DNA of 64,000 nucleotides, taken from assembly GCA_000421065.1 (NCBI GenBank), contig ATWD01000001.1:2720001-2784000 (forward strand). Reading direction: 5' to 3'. A program made the position numbers and the translations under genes. Of this stretch, positions 8,185-16,695 are shown in pieces. Positions within the stretch are counted from its first letter, which is position 1. Every line of letters begins with the position of its first letter. The notes beneath the pieces were generated by a model. The model did not search any database, had not been told where the DNA came from, and saw only the letters and a list, made by a program, of their open reading frames with translations. This DNA is from Acidobacteriaceae bacterium TAA 166. GTDB taxonomy: Bacteria; Acidobacteriota; Terriglobia; Terriglobales; Acidobacteriaceae.

Positions 8185-9450
8185 TTACTTCTGACGCAGC
8201 CAGCCGTAGAGCGGGAACTGGTCGGCGAGCTCGGCCACTTCTTTGCGGATGGCACTGAGCGTGGCCGCGTCGTTGCGGTTCTCGAGCGCGGAGGCGATCC
8301 AGCCGGCGACCCGGCGCATCTCGGCCTCTTTCATGCCGCGGGTGGTCAGGGCCGGGGTTCCGATGCGGATGCCCGAGGGCTTCATCGGCGGATTGGTGTC
8401 GTAGGGGATGGCGTTCTTGTTGACCGTGATTCCGGCCTCGCCGAGCGCGTTCTCCGCCTCCGAGCCCAGAATGCCCTTCTGGAAGACGTCGACCAGCATC
8501 AGGTGCGTGTCCGTGCCGCCCGAGATGATGCGGTAGCCCTCGGCGGCCAGAGCCTCGGCCAGAACCTTGGCGTTGGCGACGATCTGCTGCGCGTAGGCGG
8601 CAAACGAGGGGTCGAGCGCCTCCTTGAAGGCGACGGCCTTGGCCGCGACGATGTGCATCAACGGTCCGCCCTGCTGGCCGGGGAAGACGCTACGGTCGAC
8701 GTTGGCCGCGTGCTGCTGCTTCGATAGGATGAGACCAGCGCGGGGTCCGCGCAGAGTCTTGTGAGTGGTCGTCGTCGTAATGTCGGCGTAGGGAACCGGC
8801 GAGGGGTGGACGCCGCCCGCGACCAGGCCGGCGAAGTGCGCCATGTCCACCATCAGGAAGGCTCCAACCTTGTCGGCGATCTCGCGCATGCGGGCGAAGT
8901 CGAAGAAGCGCGGATAGGCGCTGCCGCCGCCGATGATCATCTTCGGCTTCTCTCGTACGGCGATGGCCTCAAGCTCGTCATAGTCGATGGTCTCGGTGTC
9001 CTTGCGGACCTGGTAGCCGACCATGCGGTAGAGCTTGCCGGAGAAGTTGAGCTTGTGCCCGTGAGTGAGGTGGCCACCGTGGGCGAGATCGAGTCCGAGG
9101 ACGGTGTCTCCTGGAGAGACCAGCGACATGTAGGCCGCGGCGTTGGCCTGCGAGCCCGAGTGCGGCTGCACGTTAGCGTGCTCGGCCCCGAAGAGCTGCT
9201 TCACGCGGTCGCCGGCGATGTTTTCGACCACGTCGGCGTACTCGCAGCCGCCGTAGTAACGCTTTCCGGGGTAGCCCTCGGCGTACTTGTTGGTGAAGAC
9301 GGTCCCGGCTGCCTCGAGGACGGCGCGGCTGACGAAGTTCTCGGAGGCGATCATCTCCAGGCCATCGTGCTGGCGGACGACCTCGTTCTCAATCTGCGCT
9401 GCGATCTCGGGATCGGCCGAGGCGAGCGTGACGTTCAAATCAATGGGCAT
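8185..9450 (-). CDS. glyA: Serine hydroxymethyltransferase
   Basis: 421 residues. This PLP enzyme interconverts serine and glycine with tetrahydrofolate and supplies one-carbon units. The PLP lysine lies in [17 protein letters not shown] at about residue 230. Other conserved stretches are [29 protein letters not shown] and [13 protein letters not shown]. Length and order match the family. The start has no Shine-Dalgarno. A TAGAAT hexamer ends 6 nt before the ATG, and the ATG itself lies in one arm of an 8 bp inverted repeat, so the mRNA may be leaderless. Confidence 0.98.
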   Translation of the reverse strand: MPIDLNVTLASADPEIAAQIENEVVRQHDGLEMIASENFVSRAVLEAAGTVFTNKYAEGYPGKRYYGGCEYADVVENIAGDRVKQLFGAEHANVQPHSGSQANAAAYMSLVSPGDTVLGLDLAHGGHLTHGHKLNFSGKLYRMVGYQVRKDTETIDYDELEAIAVREKPKMIIGGGSAYPRFFDFARMREIADKVGAFLMVDMAHFAGLVAGGVHPSPVPYADITTTTTHKTLRGPRAGLILSKQQHAANVDRSVFPGQQGGPLMHIVAAKAVAFKEALDPSFAAYAQQIVANAKVLAEALAAEGYRIISGGTDTHLMLVDVFQKGILGSEAENALGEAGITVNKNAIPYDTNPPMKPSGIRIGTPALTTRGMKEAEMRRVAGWIASALENRNDAATLSAIRKEVAELADQFPLYGWLRQK

Positions 9451-9466
9451 AGAAATATTCTATGCC
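9446..9466 (-). promoter_or_regulatory. Inverted repeat over glyA start with -10-like TAGAAT
   Basis: GGCATAGA, a 5-base spacer and TCTATGCC form a perfect 8 bp inverted repeat that includes the glyA start codon. On the minus strand TAGAAT (9462 to 9457) sits 6 nt before the ATG. If it is the -10 box, transcription starts at or very near the A of ATG. Whether the palindrome is an operator or chance is unknown. Confidence 0.45.
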
Positions 9467-9494
9467 GCCCCGGACGGCGGCTGGCTAGGTCTAG

Positions 9495-9506
9495 GGGCCT
9501 AGGCCC
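9495..9506. other. 12 bp perfect palindrome GGGCCTAGGCCC
   Basis: A short self-complementary site in the divergent region between glyA and the phosphoesterase gene. It could be a regulator-binding site shared by both promoters. There is no other support. Confidence 0.3.
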
Positions 9507-9679
9507 TCCCAATGCGTTGAAGGCATGCCCTCTATGCAGATCCATGCAGGATGGAGACCAATAGAGGTTACCGACAGTCTTCCTTTGGAAGATTCACTCG
9601 ATTGTCACCGTTTTTTCATAAACGCCCGCTAACTTTGGCGATGGCCAGCCCTCCAGCGGCCCTGATTCAAGGAGAGTGT

Positions 9680-11299
9680 ATGCAGAAGCTTTTTGCGAGT
9701 GCTGTCGCCACGATGCTCGTGGCCGGACAGGTTATGGGGCCCTCGCTTGCGAACGCGCAAGCGAATTATCCGACGTCCACCCCGATCAAGCACCTGGTCG
9801 TGATCTTTCAGGAGAACGTCTCCTTCGATCATTACTTCGGCACCTACCCTAACGCTCTGAATCCCAAGGGCGAGCCCCGCTTCGTCGCTGCTCCGGGAAC
9901 TCCGTCGATCAATGGTCTGACCGACGGTCTTCTGAACAACAATCCCAACTTCCTGAACAAGGCTCTGAATGGAGCCGGAGCGTCGAACCCCTTCCGCCTG
10001 GATCGTTCGCAGGCGTCCACCGCCGACCAGGATCACGACTATACCCCTGAGCAGCAGGCCTTTCATGGCGGCCTGATGGACGGCTTCCCCAAGTACACCG
10101 GCACCCCCGGACCTCCCCCAAACGGCCAGAACACCAATGGCCTGGTGATGGGCTACTACGACGGCAACACGGTCACCGCGTACTGGAACTATGCCCAGCA
10201 GTTCGCGATGAGCGACAACTCCTATGACACCAACTTCGGACCCTCCACCCCGGGTGCGATCAACCTCATCTCAGGCCAGACCGGCGGCGTCACCGATTCG
10301 GCCAGCGCGGGCGACTCGCTGGTGTCCGACGGACAGGGTGGACAGACCCTGATCTCGGACGCCGACCCCATCGGCGATATCTGCTCGGGAACCGGCACAG
10401 TGCAGTTCGGGGGCCAGAACATCGGCGACCTGCTGAACAGCCGCGGCGTGACCTGGGGCTTCTTCCAGGGCGGCTTCAACCTGAGCACCAAGAACCCCGA
10501 CGGATCGACGGGCTGCAACCGCACCCACACCTCCAAGGTCACCAACACCCTGAAGCCGGACTACATCCCGCACCACGAGCCGTTCCAGTACTACACCTCG
10601 ACAGCCAACCTGAAGCACCTCCGTCCCTCGTCGGTTCAGTCCATCGGCTACTCCGACCAGGCCAACCACCAGTACGACACCGACGACTTCTTCGCCGCGG
10701 TGAAGGCTGGCAACTTCCCGGCGGTCAGCTTCCTGAAGGCTCCTGGCTATCAGGACGGCCACGCCGGCTACTCCGATCCTCTCGACGAGCAGACCTTCGT
10801 CGTCAACGTCATCAACTTCCTGCAGCAGCAGCGTGACTGGCAGGAGACCGCCGTCGTGATCGCCTATGACGACTCCGACGGTTGGTACGACCACCAGATG
10901 AGCCCCATCGCCAACCAGTCCACCTCGGCTGCCGACGCGCTCATCGCCACCGGCTCCTGCGGAGACGGCTCGACGGCTCTGTCCAGCGTCACCGCCACCC
11001 ATGCGCAGGGACGCTGCGGCTACGGCCCGAGACTTCCGCTTCTGGTGGTCTCGCCCTATGCCAAGCACAACTTCGTCGATCACAACGTCACCGACCAGAG
11101 CTCGATCCTGCGCTTTGTCGAGGACAACTGGGTCGGCGGACAGCGTATCGAGGGATCCTTCGACAGCCGCGCCGGAACGCTCCTGAACATGTTCGACTTC
11201 AGCCACCCGCAGCGTGGAACCTACATGCTCGACCCCAACACTGGACTCGTGACGAATGGCTTCCCTGGCTTCCCGGGATTTCCTGGCTTCCCGTTCTAG
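9680..11299 (+). CDS. Exported phosphoesterase (phospholipase C/AcpA-type family)
   Basis: 539 residues from the ATG at 9680 (GGAGAG upstream). The first 30 residues form a Sec signal (KLFASAVATMLVAGQVMG, then ANAQA). The catalytic phosphoesterase domain (PF04185 type) follows: metal-ligand region IFQENVSFDHYFGTYPNA, nucleophile loop GPSTPGAINLISGQTGG (Thr expected to attack phosphate), and later VIAYDDSDGWYDH and YGPRLPLLVVSPYAKHN. Relatives are acid phosphatases and bacterial phospholipases C acting outside the cytoplasm. The C-terminus ends in a Gly-Phe-Pro tandem (GFPGFPGFPGFPF), which is unusual. It stands alone, followed by a strong terminator. Confidence 0.92.
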   Translation: MQKLFASAVATMLVAGQVMGPSLANAQANYPTSTPIKHLVVIFQENVSFDHYFGTYPNALNPKGEPRFVAAPGTPSINGLTDGLLNNNPNFLNKALNGAGASNPFRLDRSQASTADQDHDYTPEQQAFHGGLMDGFPKYTGTPGPPPNGQNTNGLVMGYYDGNTVTAYWNYAQQFAMSDNSYDTNFGPSTPGAINLISGQTGGVTDSASAGDSLVSDGQGGQTLISDADPIGDICSGTGTVQFGGQNIGDLLNSRGVTWGFFQGGFNLSTKNPDGSTGCNRTHTSKVTNTLKPDYIPHHEPFQYYTSTANLKHLRPSSVQSIGYSDQANHQYDTDDFFAAVKAGNFPAVSFLKAPGYQDGHAGYSDPLDEQTFVVNVINFLQQQRDWQETAVVIAYDDSDGWYDHQMSPIANQSTSAADALIATGSCGDGSTALSSVTATHAQGRCGYGPRLPLLVVSPYAKHNFVDHNVTDQSSILRFVEDNWVGGQRIEGSFDSRAGTLLNMFDFSHPQRGTYMLDPNTGLVTNGFPGFPGFPGFPF

Positions 11300-11328
11300 T
11301 CGTCGTCCAGACTGAACCTGCTACAAAG

Positions 11329-11365
11329 GGGTGCTGGAGGCGGTCCGCTCCGGCGCCCTTTTTTT
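11329..11365 (+). terminator. Rho-independent terminator after the phosphoesterase gene
   Basis: An 11 bp stem with two G-T pairs (GGGTGCTGGAG against CTCCGGCGCCC), an 8-base loop and a run of seven T. Confidence 0.9.
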
Positions 11366-11379
11366 AGCCTGAAAGACGT

Positions 11380-11611
11380 GCACTGCCGCTAGAGCCCACT
11401 ACGCGTGGGGCGGTCACTTCGTGACGTGTGTACCGGCTTTGCCGTGGGCCTCCCTTCGGTTCGGCGCAAACATCTTCGCAAACGACCAACGGGAGGCCCA
11501 TGGCGAAGTCCCGATACGCGTCACGAAGTGACCGCCCGTACCGGGGCTCCCACAAACAGGTCTTCGTTTGTGGGGATGGCCACGCGCAGTGGACCCGGCC
11601 GGCAGGCCATC
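11380..11611. repeat. Dispersed palindromic repeat, copy R4, with nested hairpin insertion
   Basis: A forward-core copy between the phosphoesterase terminator and the multicopper oxidase start. The left end is a worn type B (GCACTGCCGCTAGAGCCC) and the right end is type A. An extra segment at about 11538-11578 splits the right arm between GTGACCGCC and CACGCGCAGTGG. It is the longest copy (about 232 bp). Confidence 0.88.
11538..11578. repeat. Nested hairpin inserted in repeat R4
   Basis: TCCCACAAAC and GTTTGTGGGGA pair around an 8-base loop (AGGTCTTC). It interrupts the right arm of R4 and is absent from all other copies, so it looks like a second short palindromic element that landed inside the first. 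Confidence 0.6.
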
Positions 11612-11653
11612 GCTTGAATCGGTTTATCTTTTGAAGGAAGAGGCACAACTCCA

Positions 11654-13276
11654 TTGATCTCACGAAGAAGATTTCTCGGCCACGCCGGCGCCCTGGCCAC
11701 CGGCCTCTCGCTCGACCGGTCCATGTTTGCCGCAGGATTTGCTCTCCCTCCCGAAGCGCTCGATCCGGCCAAGCTCGAACCCTACGTCGACCCGCTCCCG
11801 CTGCCATCGGTCCTCAAGAGCACCGGCACGCATCCCGATCCCGAGCACCCGGGCAAGACACTGCCGCTCTTCCGCGTCACGATGCAGGAGATCCACCAGA
11901 AGGTCCACCGCGACCTTCCCACCACGCGTCTGTGGGGCTTCAACGGCTCGGTGCCCGGGCCGCTCTTCGAGACTCGTAGCGGTCAGGGCCTGATGGTCGA
12001 GTGGATGAACCAACTCCCGCAGAAACACTTTCTTCCCATCGACCACACCCTCCACGGAGCCGAGGCCAGCGCGCCCGAGGTTCGCGCCGTCGTCCATCTG
12101 CACGGTGGCCGCACCCCCTCCAAAAGCGATGGCTACCCCGAGGACTGGGTCGTGCCCGGCAAGTCGCTGCTCTATCACTATCCCAATCGGCAGGACGCCG
12201 CGTTGCTCTTCTACCACGACCACACCATGGGCATTAACCGGCTCAACATCTACGCCGGAATGCAGGGCCTCTTCCTCATCCGCGATGAGCGCGAGGACTC
12301 TCTCAATCTTCCCAGGGGCAGGTACGAGATTCCGCTGATGCTCTTCGACCGATTTCTGCAGTCTGACGGCCAGCTCGACTACCCGGTCTCGCCCGACCCG
12401 AAGTCGCCGTGGGTGCCTGAGGTCTACAGCAACGTGATGCTGGCCAACGGAAAGCTGATGCCGTACCTCGACGTCGAGCCGCGACCGTACCGCTTCCGCG
12501 TGATGAACGGATCGAACGCGCGCTTCTTCCGGCTCTCCTTCGGGAATCTCTCCGAGATGAACATCATCGGCTCCGACCAGGGCCTGCTGCCCGCTCCGGT
12601 CAAGGCCAAGCGCATGCTGCTGGGGCCGGCCGAGCGGACGGACATCGTCTTCGACTTCAGCGCGCATGCGGGCGAGAAGATCCTGCTGAAGAACGACAGC
12701 TTCGAGATCATGCAGTTCCGCGTAGCGCCTGCTGCCTCAACGCAACCGCCTGCGACTTCCACACAACAGGGCTCGCTTCCGCCCGCGCTCCGTACCATCG
12801 ATCGCATCCCCGAGAGCCGCGCCGTGAAGACGCGCCGCCTGACCCTCGACGAGAAGATGAACCTGGTGCAGGAGTCGATGGGGATGATGCTGAACAATAC
12901 GCCCTGGCACGCTCCCGTCACCGAGAAGCCCGTCATCGACACCATCGAGATCTGGGAGATCGTCAACCTCACCGAGGACACGCACCCTATCCACCTGCAC
13001 TTGGTGAAGTTCCAGATTCTCGACCGCCGCTCCTTCGACGTCTTTCTCTTTCAGGACAAGGGCGAGCTCCGCTTCACCCAGAGCGTGCAGAAGCCCGGCC
13101 CCGAGGAGATGGGATGGAAGGACACGGTGCGCTGCGAGAAGGGGCACGTCACCCGCATCATCGTCCCGTTCGAGGGCTACACCGGGCGCTACGTCTGGCA
13201 CTGCCATCTCCTCGAGCACGAGGACAACGAGATGATGCGTCCCTTCGAGGTGGTCGAGGCCGGACACGGGGCCTGA
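11654..13276 (+). CDS. Multicopper oxidase, CotA/bilirubin-oxidase-like, Tat-exported
   Basis: 540 residues from a TTG at 11654 preceded by AGGAAGAGG. The N-terminus carries a twin-arginine signal (SRRRFLGHAG), so the folded enzyme is probably exported by Tat. All copper-ligand motifs are present in order: VVHLHGG (about 138), LFYHDHTMG (about 190), HPIHLHLVKFQ (about 445), and WHCHLLEHEDNEMM (about 515) with the His-Cys-His type 1/type 3 pair and an axial Met. It should couple one-electron oxidation of phenolic or metal substrates to reduction of O2 to water. The domain order resembles spore-coat CotA, but no spore function is implied here. It is monocistronic. Confidence 0.93.
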   Translation: MISRRRFLGHAGALATGLSLDRSMFAAGFALPPEALDPAKLEPYVDPLPLPSVLKSTGTHPDPEHPGKTLPLFRVTMQEIHQKVHRDLPTTRLWGFNGSVPGPLFETRSGQGLMVEWMNQLPQKHFLPIDHTLHGAEASAPEVRAVVHLHGGRTPSKSDGYPEDWVVPGKSLLYHYPNRQDAALLFYHDHTMGINRLNIYAGMQGLFLIRDEREDSLNLPRGRYEIPLMLFDRFLQSDGQLDYPVSPDPKSPWVPEVYSNVMLANGKLMPYLDVEPRPYRFRVMNGSNARFFRLSFGNLSEMNIIGSDQGLLPAPVKAKRMLLGPAERTDIVFDFSAHAGEKILLKNDSFEIMQFRVAPAASTQPPATSTQQGSLPPALRTIDRIPESRAVKTRRLTLDEKMNLVQESMGMMLNNTPWHAPVTEKPVIDTIEIWEIVNLTEDTHPIHLHLVKFQILDRRSFDVFLFQDKGELRFTQSVQKPGPEEMGWKDTVRCEKGHVTRIIVPFEGYTGRYVWHCHLLEHEDNEMMRPFEVVEAGHGA

Positions 13277-13291
13277 AAAGGTAAAAGATAT

Positions 13292-13336
13292 GCGCTGCCG
13301 ACCGACCCACTGCGCGTGGGGCGGTCGGCAGGCCTC
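13292..13336. repeat. Repeat remnant S3 (B left end joined to A right end)
   Basis: GCGCTGCCGACCGACCCACT and GCGCGTGGGGC are followed by CGGTCGGCAGGCC. The element is collapsed to its outer arms between two convergent genes. Confidence 0.75.
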
Positions 13337-13346
13337 GCCTTGTTCG

Positions 13347-14543
13347 TCACTTCAAAGTAAGGCTGATCCCTGTCGTAAACTGGAACGAATTCCTGCGGTT
13401 CACCGGAGCAGGAAAGATCGCGACCGGCGGATTATTCAAATAACTGTCCTGCGATCCCACCTGGAAACTGAAGCGTTTGTAGACCGGGAAGGTGAGACTG
13501 TTGGTCTCGTTGGCCGAGTATGCCGTCGGGTCGTTGTAGGCTGGCAGATATTGCAGTTGCTGCAGGAAGACCGTATTCAACGGCAGCTTGCGCATATAGT
13601 TCACGCCGAGGGTCGAGCCGATCAGGTTGGTGTTGCTCTCGAGCGCCGAGGCCAGAAACTCCTGCTTCTCATACTGCAGCGCTGCCCGGATGTCGAGGGT
13701 CTGCTGCGGCTGTTTGATCACGGTCCAGCCGACACCGGCGCCGTAGATCTGCTGCAGGTCCAAACCTTGCGAGAAGTTGTGATCGAAGGCCACCCCGGCC
13801 AGAAGGTAGATGCGCGAGGAGAGATACTCGTCGCGCTCGGAGTCGACGTGATAGATCGAGGTCTTCAGATCGGGCAGCACGGGCGCTCCGACCGCTTGGC
13901 GCTGTGTGATGCTGCTATACGAGCTCGAGAAGTTGACCATCGTGCGATTGCGCGGTGGAAGGTAATCGACGGTCGGAGTATTGCGCAGCAGCGTGGCCGC
14001 GGCCGTGATGGTGGAGTTGTCCTGCGTCGCCTGAACCTCGGTGATGCCGAGCGAGGCCGTGCCGGTCCAGTGCCGGAAGAAGCTTACGTCCCGTAGAGCC
14101 TCGCGATTGTAGGTGTCGAGATCGAGCACGTCGGCGGTGTTCTTGATCGGCATCGTCTGGGTCTGCTGCTTGCCGTTGAGCTGGATCTTGTTGTCCTCCA
14201 CCTTAATCGAACCTGAGGGAACATTGCCGGCGTTGCGCCAGCTCCAGTGGGCTCCTTTGCCCAGCACCACGAACTGGCGGTCGGAGCGCAGCTCCTTCAC
14301 CTTGGACCAGCTGACGCTGACGTCCCCGGCCATGTCGCTGTGAAACAGCAGCGTGTCTCCGGTCGAGTGCATCACCTTGCCGGTCAACTGGTCGCCGTTG
14401 GTGAAGACGAGCACGTCGGGAGCAGGCTTCGGAGCAGCAGCGGACGGAGGGTCGGAGCACCAAAGAGATGCCGGTAAAAGGGAGGAGAGCGCAATCAGAA
14501 GAGCGAGACGAAGCGAGAGCCGAAGGTTCATTCCAGTCATCAC
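13347..14543 (-). CDS. DUF481 family outer-membrane protein (YdiY-like)
   Basis: 398 residues. A signal peptide covers about residues 5-30 (LSLRLALLIALSSLLPASLW). A periplasmic SH3-like segment follows (DVLVFTNGDQLTGKVMHSTG), the nucleotide-independent 'GDxLTG' strand pattern often fused to DUF481 barrels. The rest is rich in alternating beta strands with Asn and Tyr (NFSSSYSSITQRQAVG, YSANETNSLTFPVYKRFSF) and ends in a membrane-facing strand (FTTGISLTLK). YdiY-like proteins are salt-induced beta-barrels of unknown cargo. It is convergent with the multicopper oxidase and monocistronic. Confidence 0.82.
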   Translation of the reverse strand: MMTGMNLRLSLRLALLIALSSLLPASLWCSDPPSAAAPKPAPDVLVFTNGDQLTGKVMHSTGDTLLFHSDMAGDVSVSWSKVKELRSDRQFVVLGKGAHWSWRNAGNVPSGSIKVEDNKIQLNGKQQTQTMPIKNTADVLDLDTYNREALRDVSFFRHWTGTASLGITEVQATQDNSTITAAATLLRNTPTVDYLPPRNRTMVNFSSSYSSITQRQAVGAPVLPDLKTSIYHVDSERDEYLSSRIYLLAGVAFDHNFSQGLDLQQIYGAGVGWTVIKQPQQTLDIRAALQYEKQEFLASALESNTNLIGSTLGVNYMRKLPLNTVFLQQLQYLPAYNDPTAYSANETNSLTFPVYKRFSFQVGSQDSYLNNPPVAIFPAPVNRRNSFQFTTGISLTLK

Positions 14544-14608
14544 TTAAAGCCTAATATCTGCCTGGCCGGCCGCGCTGACCTGCGAAGAAGCATCACACTA
14601 TCAGCACG

Positions 14609-16003
14609 ATGAGCGCAGACGAGGCAGTGGAGATTCTTTCGATCGACGGCCGCGAGGTGCGGGTGACGCACCCGGCGAAGCTCTATTTTTCGAAGCAGGT
14701 CCAGGTCACCAAGCTCGACCTGGTTCGCTACTATCTCGCGGTCGCGCCCGGCGCTCTCCAGGGAATTCGCGACCGCCCCATCGTGCTGAAGCGCTTCGTC
14801 AACGGCGCCGAGGCCGAGCCCTTCTACCAGAAGCGCGCGCCCTCCGATCATCCCGCGTGGATCCGCACCGTGACCCTCTCCTTCCCCTCGGGCCGCACCG
14901 CCGAGGAGATCGTCGTCGACGATGCCGCCGGCCTGGCTTGGATCGTCAACCTCGGCTGCATGGAGCTGCACCCCCACCCCGTTCGCACCAGCGATCTCGA
15001 CCACCCCGACGAGCTTCGCATCGACCTCGACCCCATCCCCGGCGTAGGCTGGAACGACGTGCGCCGCGTCGCCATGGAGGTGAGGGCCGTGCTCGAAGAG
15101 ACCGGCCTCCAAGGCTGGCCCAAGACCAGCGGATCGCGCGGCATGCACATCAACGTCCGCATCCATCCGCGCTGGAGCTTCACCGAGGTGCGCCGCGCCG
15201 CGCTGGCCCTGTCGCGTGCGGTCGAGCGTCGTGCGCCGGCGCTGGCCAGCTCGAAGTGGTGGAAGGAGGAGCGCCACGGCGTCTTTCTGGACTACAACCA
15301 GAACGCGAAGGACCGCACCACCGCCGCTGCCTACTCGGTGCGTCCACTGCCCGATGCGCGGGTCTCGGCACCGCTCGCGTGGGACGAGGTGCTCGCGTGC
15401 GATCCGGCGGAGTTCACGATCTTCACCGTGCCCGAGCGGTTTGCGAAGAAGGGCGACCCGCATGCGGCGATGGACGAGGCTGCGGGATCGCTCGAGGCCC
15501 TGCTCGATCTGGCTGCGCAGGATGAAGCTGCGGGACTCGGCGATGCTCCCTGGCCTCCCCACTTCCGCAAGATGGAGAGCGAAGGGACACGCGTGGCTCC
15601 TTCACGCGCCAAAACGGCGGCGAAGTCAACGCGCACGAAAGCCTCCGAAAAGAAAGCTGCGGCCAGTGAAGACGATGAAGTGGACGCCGCAAAGCCGAAG
15701 GCCCGGCGCTCGACCATGCCGCTGCTGGTCATCGCCAACTCGACGAACAAGCAGGAGGCGCAGGCTGGCCTCGAGCGCTGGAGGGAGAAACATCCCGAAG
15801 CCGCGAAGCTGCTGGCCGTCGATGATGTCCTTGTCGACTCCATGCGTGGAAGCTCTTCGACGTGGACGCGCATTCGCGTCAACCTGCGCCACATCCCTGA
15901 AGATCTGCGCCCGCCGCAGGAGACTCCCGACCCCGACGACGACCCCACGCGCAAGTGGCGCGAGGGGTCGAAGCCAACTCGCGGAAAGAAAAAAGCTCCC
16001 TAG
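14609..16003 (+). CDS. Stand-alone LigD-type polymerase/primase domain protein
   Basis: 464 residues. The N-terminal 300 residues are the archaeo-eukaryotic-primase-like polymerase of the NHEJ system: THPAKLYFSKQVQVTKLDLVRYY, EPFYQKRAPSDHPAWI, catalytic Asp pair in ELRIDLDPIPG, SGSRGMHINVRI (nucleotide binding), and QNAKDRTTAAAYSVRPLP. A low-complexity Lys/Ala linker (about 335-365) follows, then a C-terminal 90 residue segment (TMPLLVIANSTNKQEAQAGLE) that I do not recognise. In other bacteria this polymerase is fused to a ligase and a nuclease as LigD. Here the ligase (LigC, 1848-2924) is a separate gene about 12 kb away. The role is gap filling with NTPs or dNTPs during end joining, by family. 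Confidence 0.88.
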   Translation: MSADEAVEILSIDGREVRVTHPAKLYFSKQVQVTKLDLVRYYLAVAPGALQGIRDRPIVLKRFVNGAEAEPFYQKRAPSDHPAWIRTVTLSFPSGRTAEEIVVDDAAGLAWIVNLGCMELHPHPVRTSDLDHPDELRIDLDPIPGVGWNDVRRVAMEVRAVLEETGLQGWPKTSGSRGMHINVRIHPRWSFTEVRRAALALSRAVERRAPALASSKWWKEERHGVFLDYNQNAKDRTTAAAYSVRPLPDARVSAPLAWDEVLACDPAEFTIFTVPERFAKKGDPHAAMDEAAGSLEALLDLAAQDEAAGLGDAPWPPHFRKMESEGTRVAPSRAKTAAKSTRTKASEKKAAASEDDEVDAAKPKARRSTMPLLVIANSTNKQEAQAGLERWREKHPEAAKLLAVDDVLVDSMRGSSSTWTRIRVNLRHIPEDLRPPQETPDPDDDPTRKWREGSKPTRGKKKAP

Positions 16004-16045
16004 TTAGGTCGAGTTATTTGTAACTGCAATTTTCTTAACAAAGGC

Positions 16046-16117
16046 GATGGCCTGTCGGCCGGGCCCACTACGCGCGGAGTCCACCCCAGCGAGCACGCTC
16101 GCCGTGCGTGCAGCACC
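16046..16117. repeat. Repeat remnant S4 (A left end plus variant C-type end)
   Basis: Type A left end (GATGGCCTGTCGGCCGGGCC) and part of the arm, then GAGCACGCTCGCCGTGCGTG ending in CAGCACC. The second part also occurs at 23002-23040 and near 27040, so a third kind of terminus exists. The remnant ends 3 bp before the purE -10 box. Confidence 0.65.
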
Positions 16118-16119
16118 CG

Positions 16120-16125
16120 TATAAT
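16120..16125 (+). promoter_or_regulatory. Consensus -10 (TATAAT) for leaderless purE
   Basis: A perfect TATAAT lies 6 nt before the purE ATG at 16132, with no Shine-Dalgarno and no recognisable -35 (repeat sequence lies there). It predicts transcription starting at the start codon. Confidence 0.6.
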
Positions 16126-16131
16126 CGCCCT

Positions 16132-16695
16132 ATGCCCTCTTCACCGCTGGTTGGAGTCATCATGGGAAGCCGCAATGACTATGCGGTGATGCGCGGCGCC
16201 ATCGAGATGCTGAATGAGTTCGGCGTGCCCCACGAGGTTCGCATCGTCTCGGCGCATCGAACCCCCGATCTTCTCTTCGAGTACGCCTCCACCGCTGCCG
16301 CACGCGGGCTTCGCGTCATCATCGCCGGCGCGGGCGGAGCGGCGCATCTTCCCGGTATGGTCGCGGCCAAGACCGTCGTGCCGGTGCTCGGCGTGCCTAT
16401 CCCGGCCACCGCGCTGCAGGGCATGGACTCGCTGCTGAGCATCGTGCAGATGCCGAAGGGCGTTCCCGTGGGCACGCTGGCCATCGGCGCTCCCGGAGCG
16501 GCCAATGCAGGCCTGCTGGCCGCGCAGATCCTCGCCACCACCGACGCCGCGCTGCAGCAGAAGCTCACCGCCTGGCGTAATTCGCGCCGCGACGAGGTTC
16601 TCGCGCAGACCATCGAAGAGGCGAATCCGGACGCTCCCGATACAGAGCCCAACGCTTTTGAAATAAATTCAGCCACGCGCGAGGCCAAGGCGTGA
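16132..16695 (+). CDS. purE: N5-carboxyaminoimidazole ribonucleotide mutase
   Basis: 187 residues from the ATG at 16132; a GTG at 16108 is in frame but precedes the -10 box. Class I PurE converts N5-CAIR to CAIR in purine synthesis and works with PurK, whose gene overlaps its stop by 4 bp. The conserved substrate loops are visible: [27 protein letters not shown] and [15 protein letters not shown]. There is a 25 residue acidic C-terminal tail beyond the core. The leaderless start is discussed with the TATAAT box at 16120. Confidence 0.97.
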   Translation: MPSSPLVGVIMGSRNDYAVMRGAIEMLNEFGVPHEVRIVSAHRTPDLLFEYASTAAARGLRVIIAGAGGAAHLPGMVAAKTVVPVLGVPIPATALQGMDSLLSIVQMPKGVPVGTLAIGAPGAANAGLLAAQILATTDAALQQKLTAWRNSRRDEVLAQTIEEANPDAPDTEPNAFEINSATREAKA

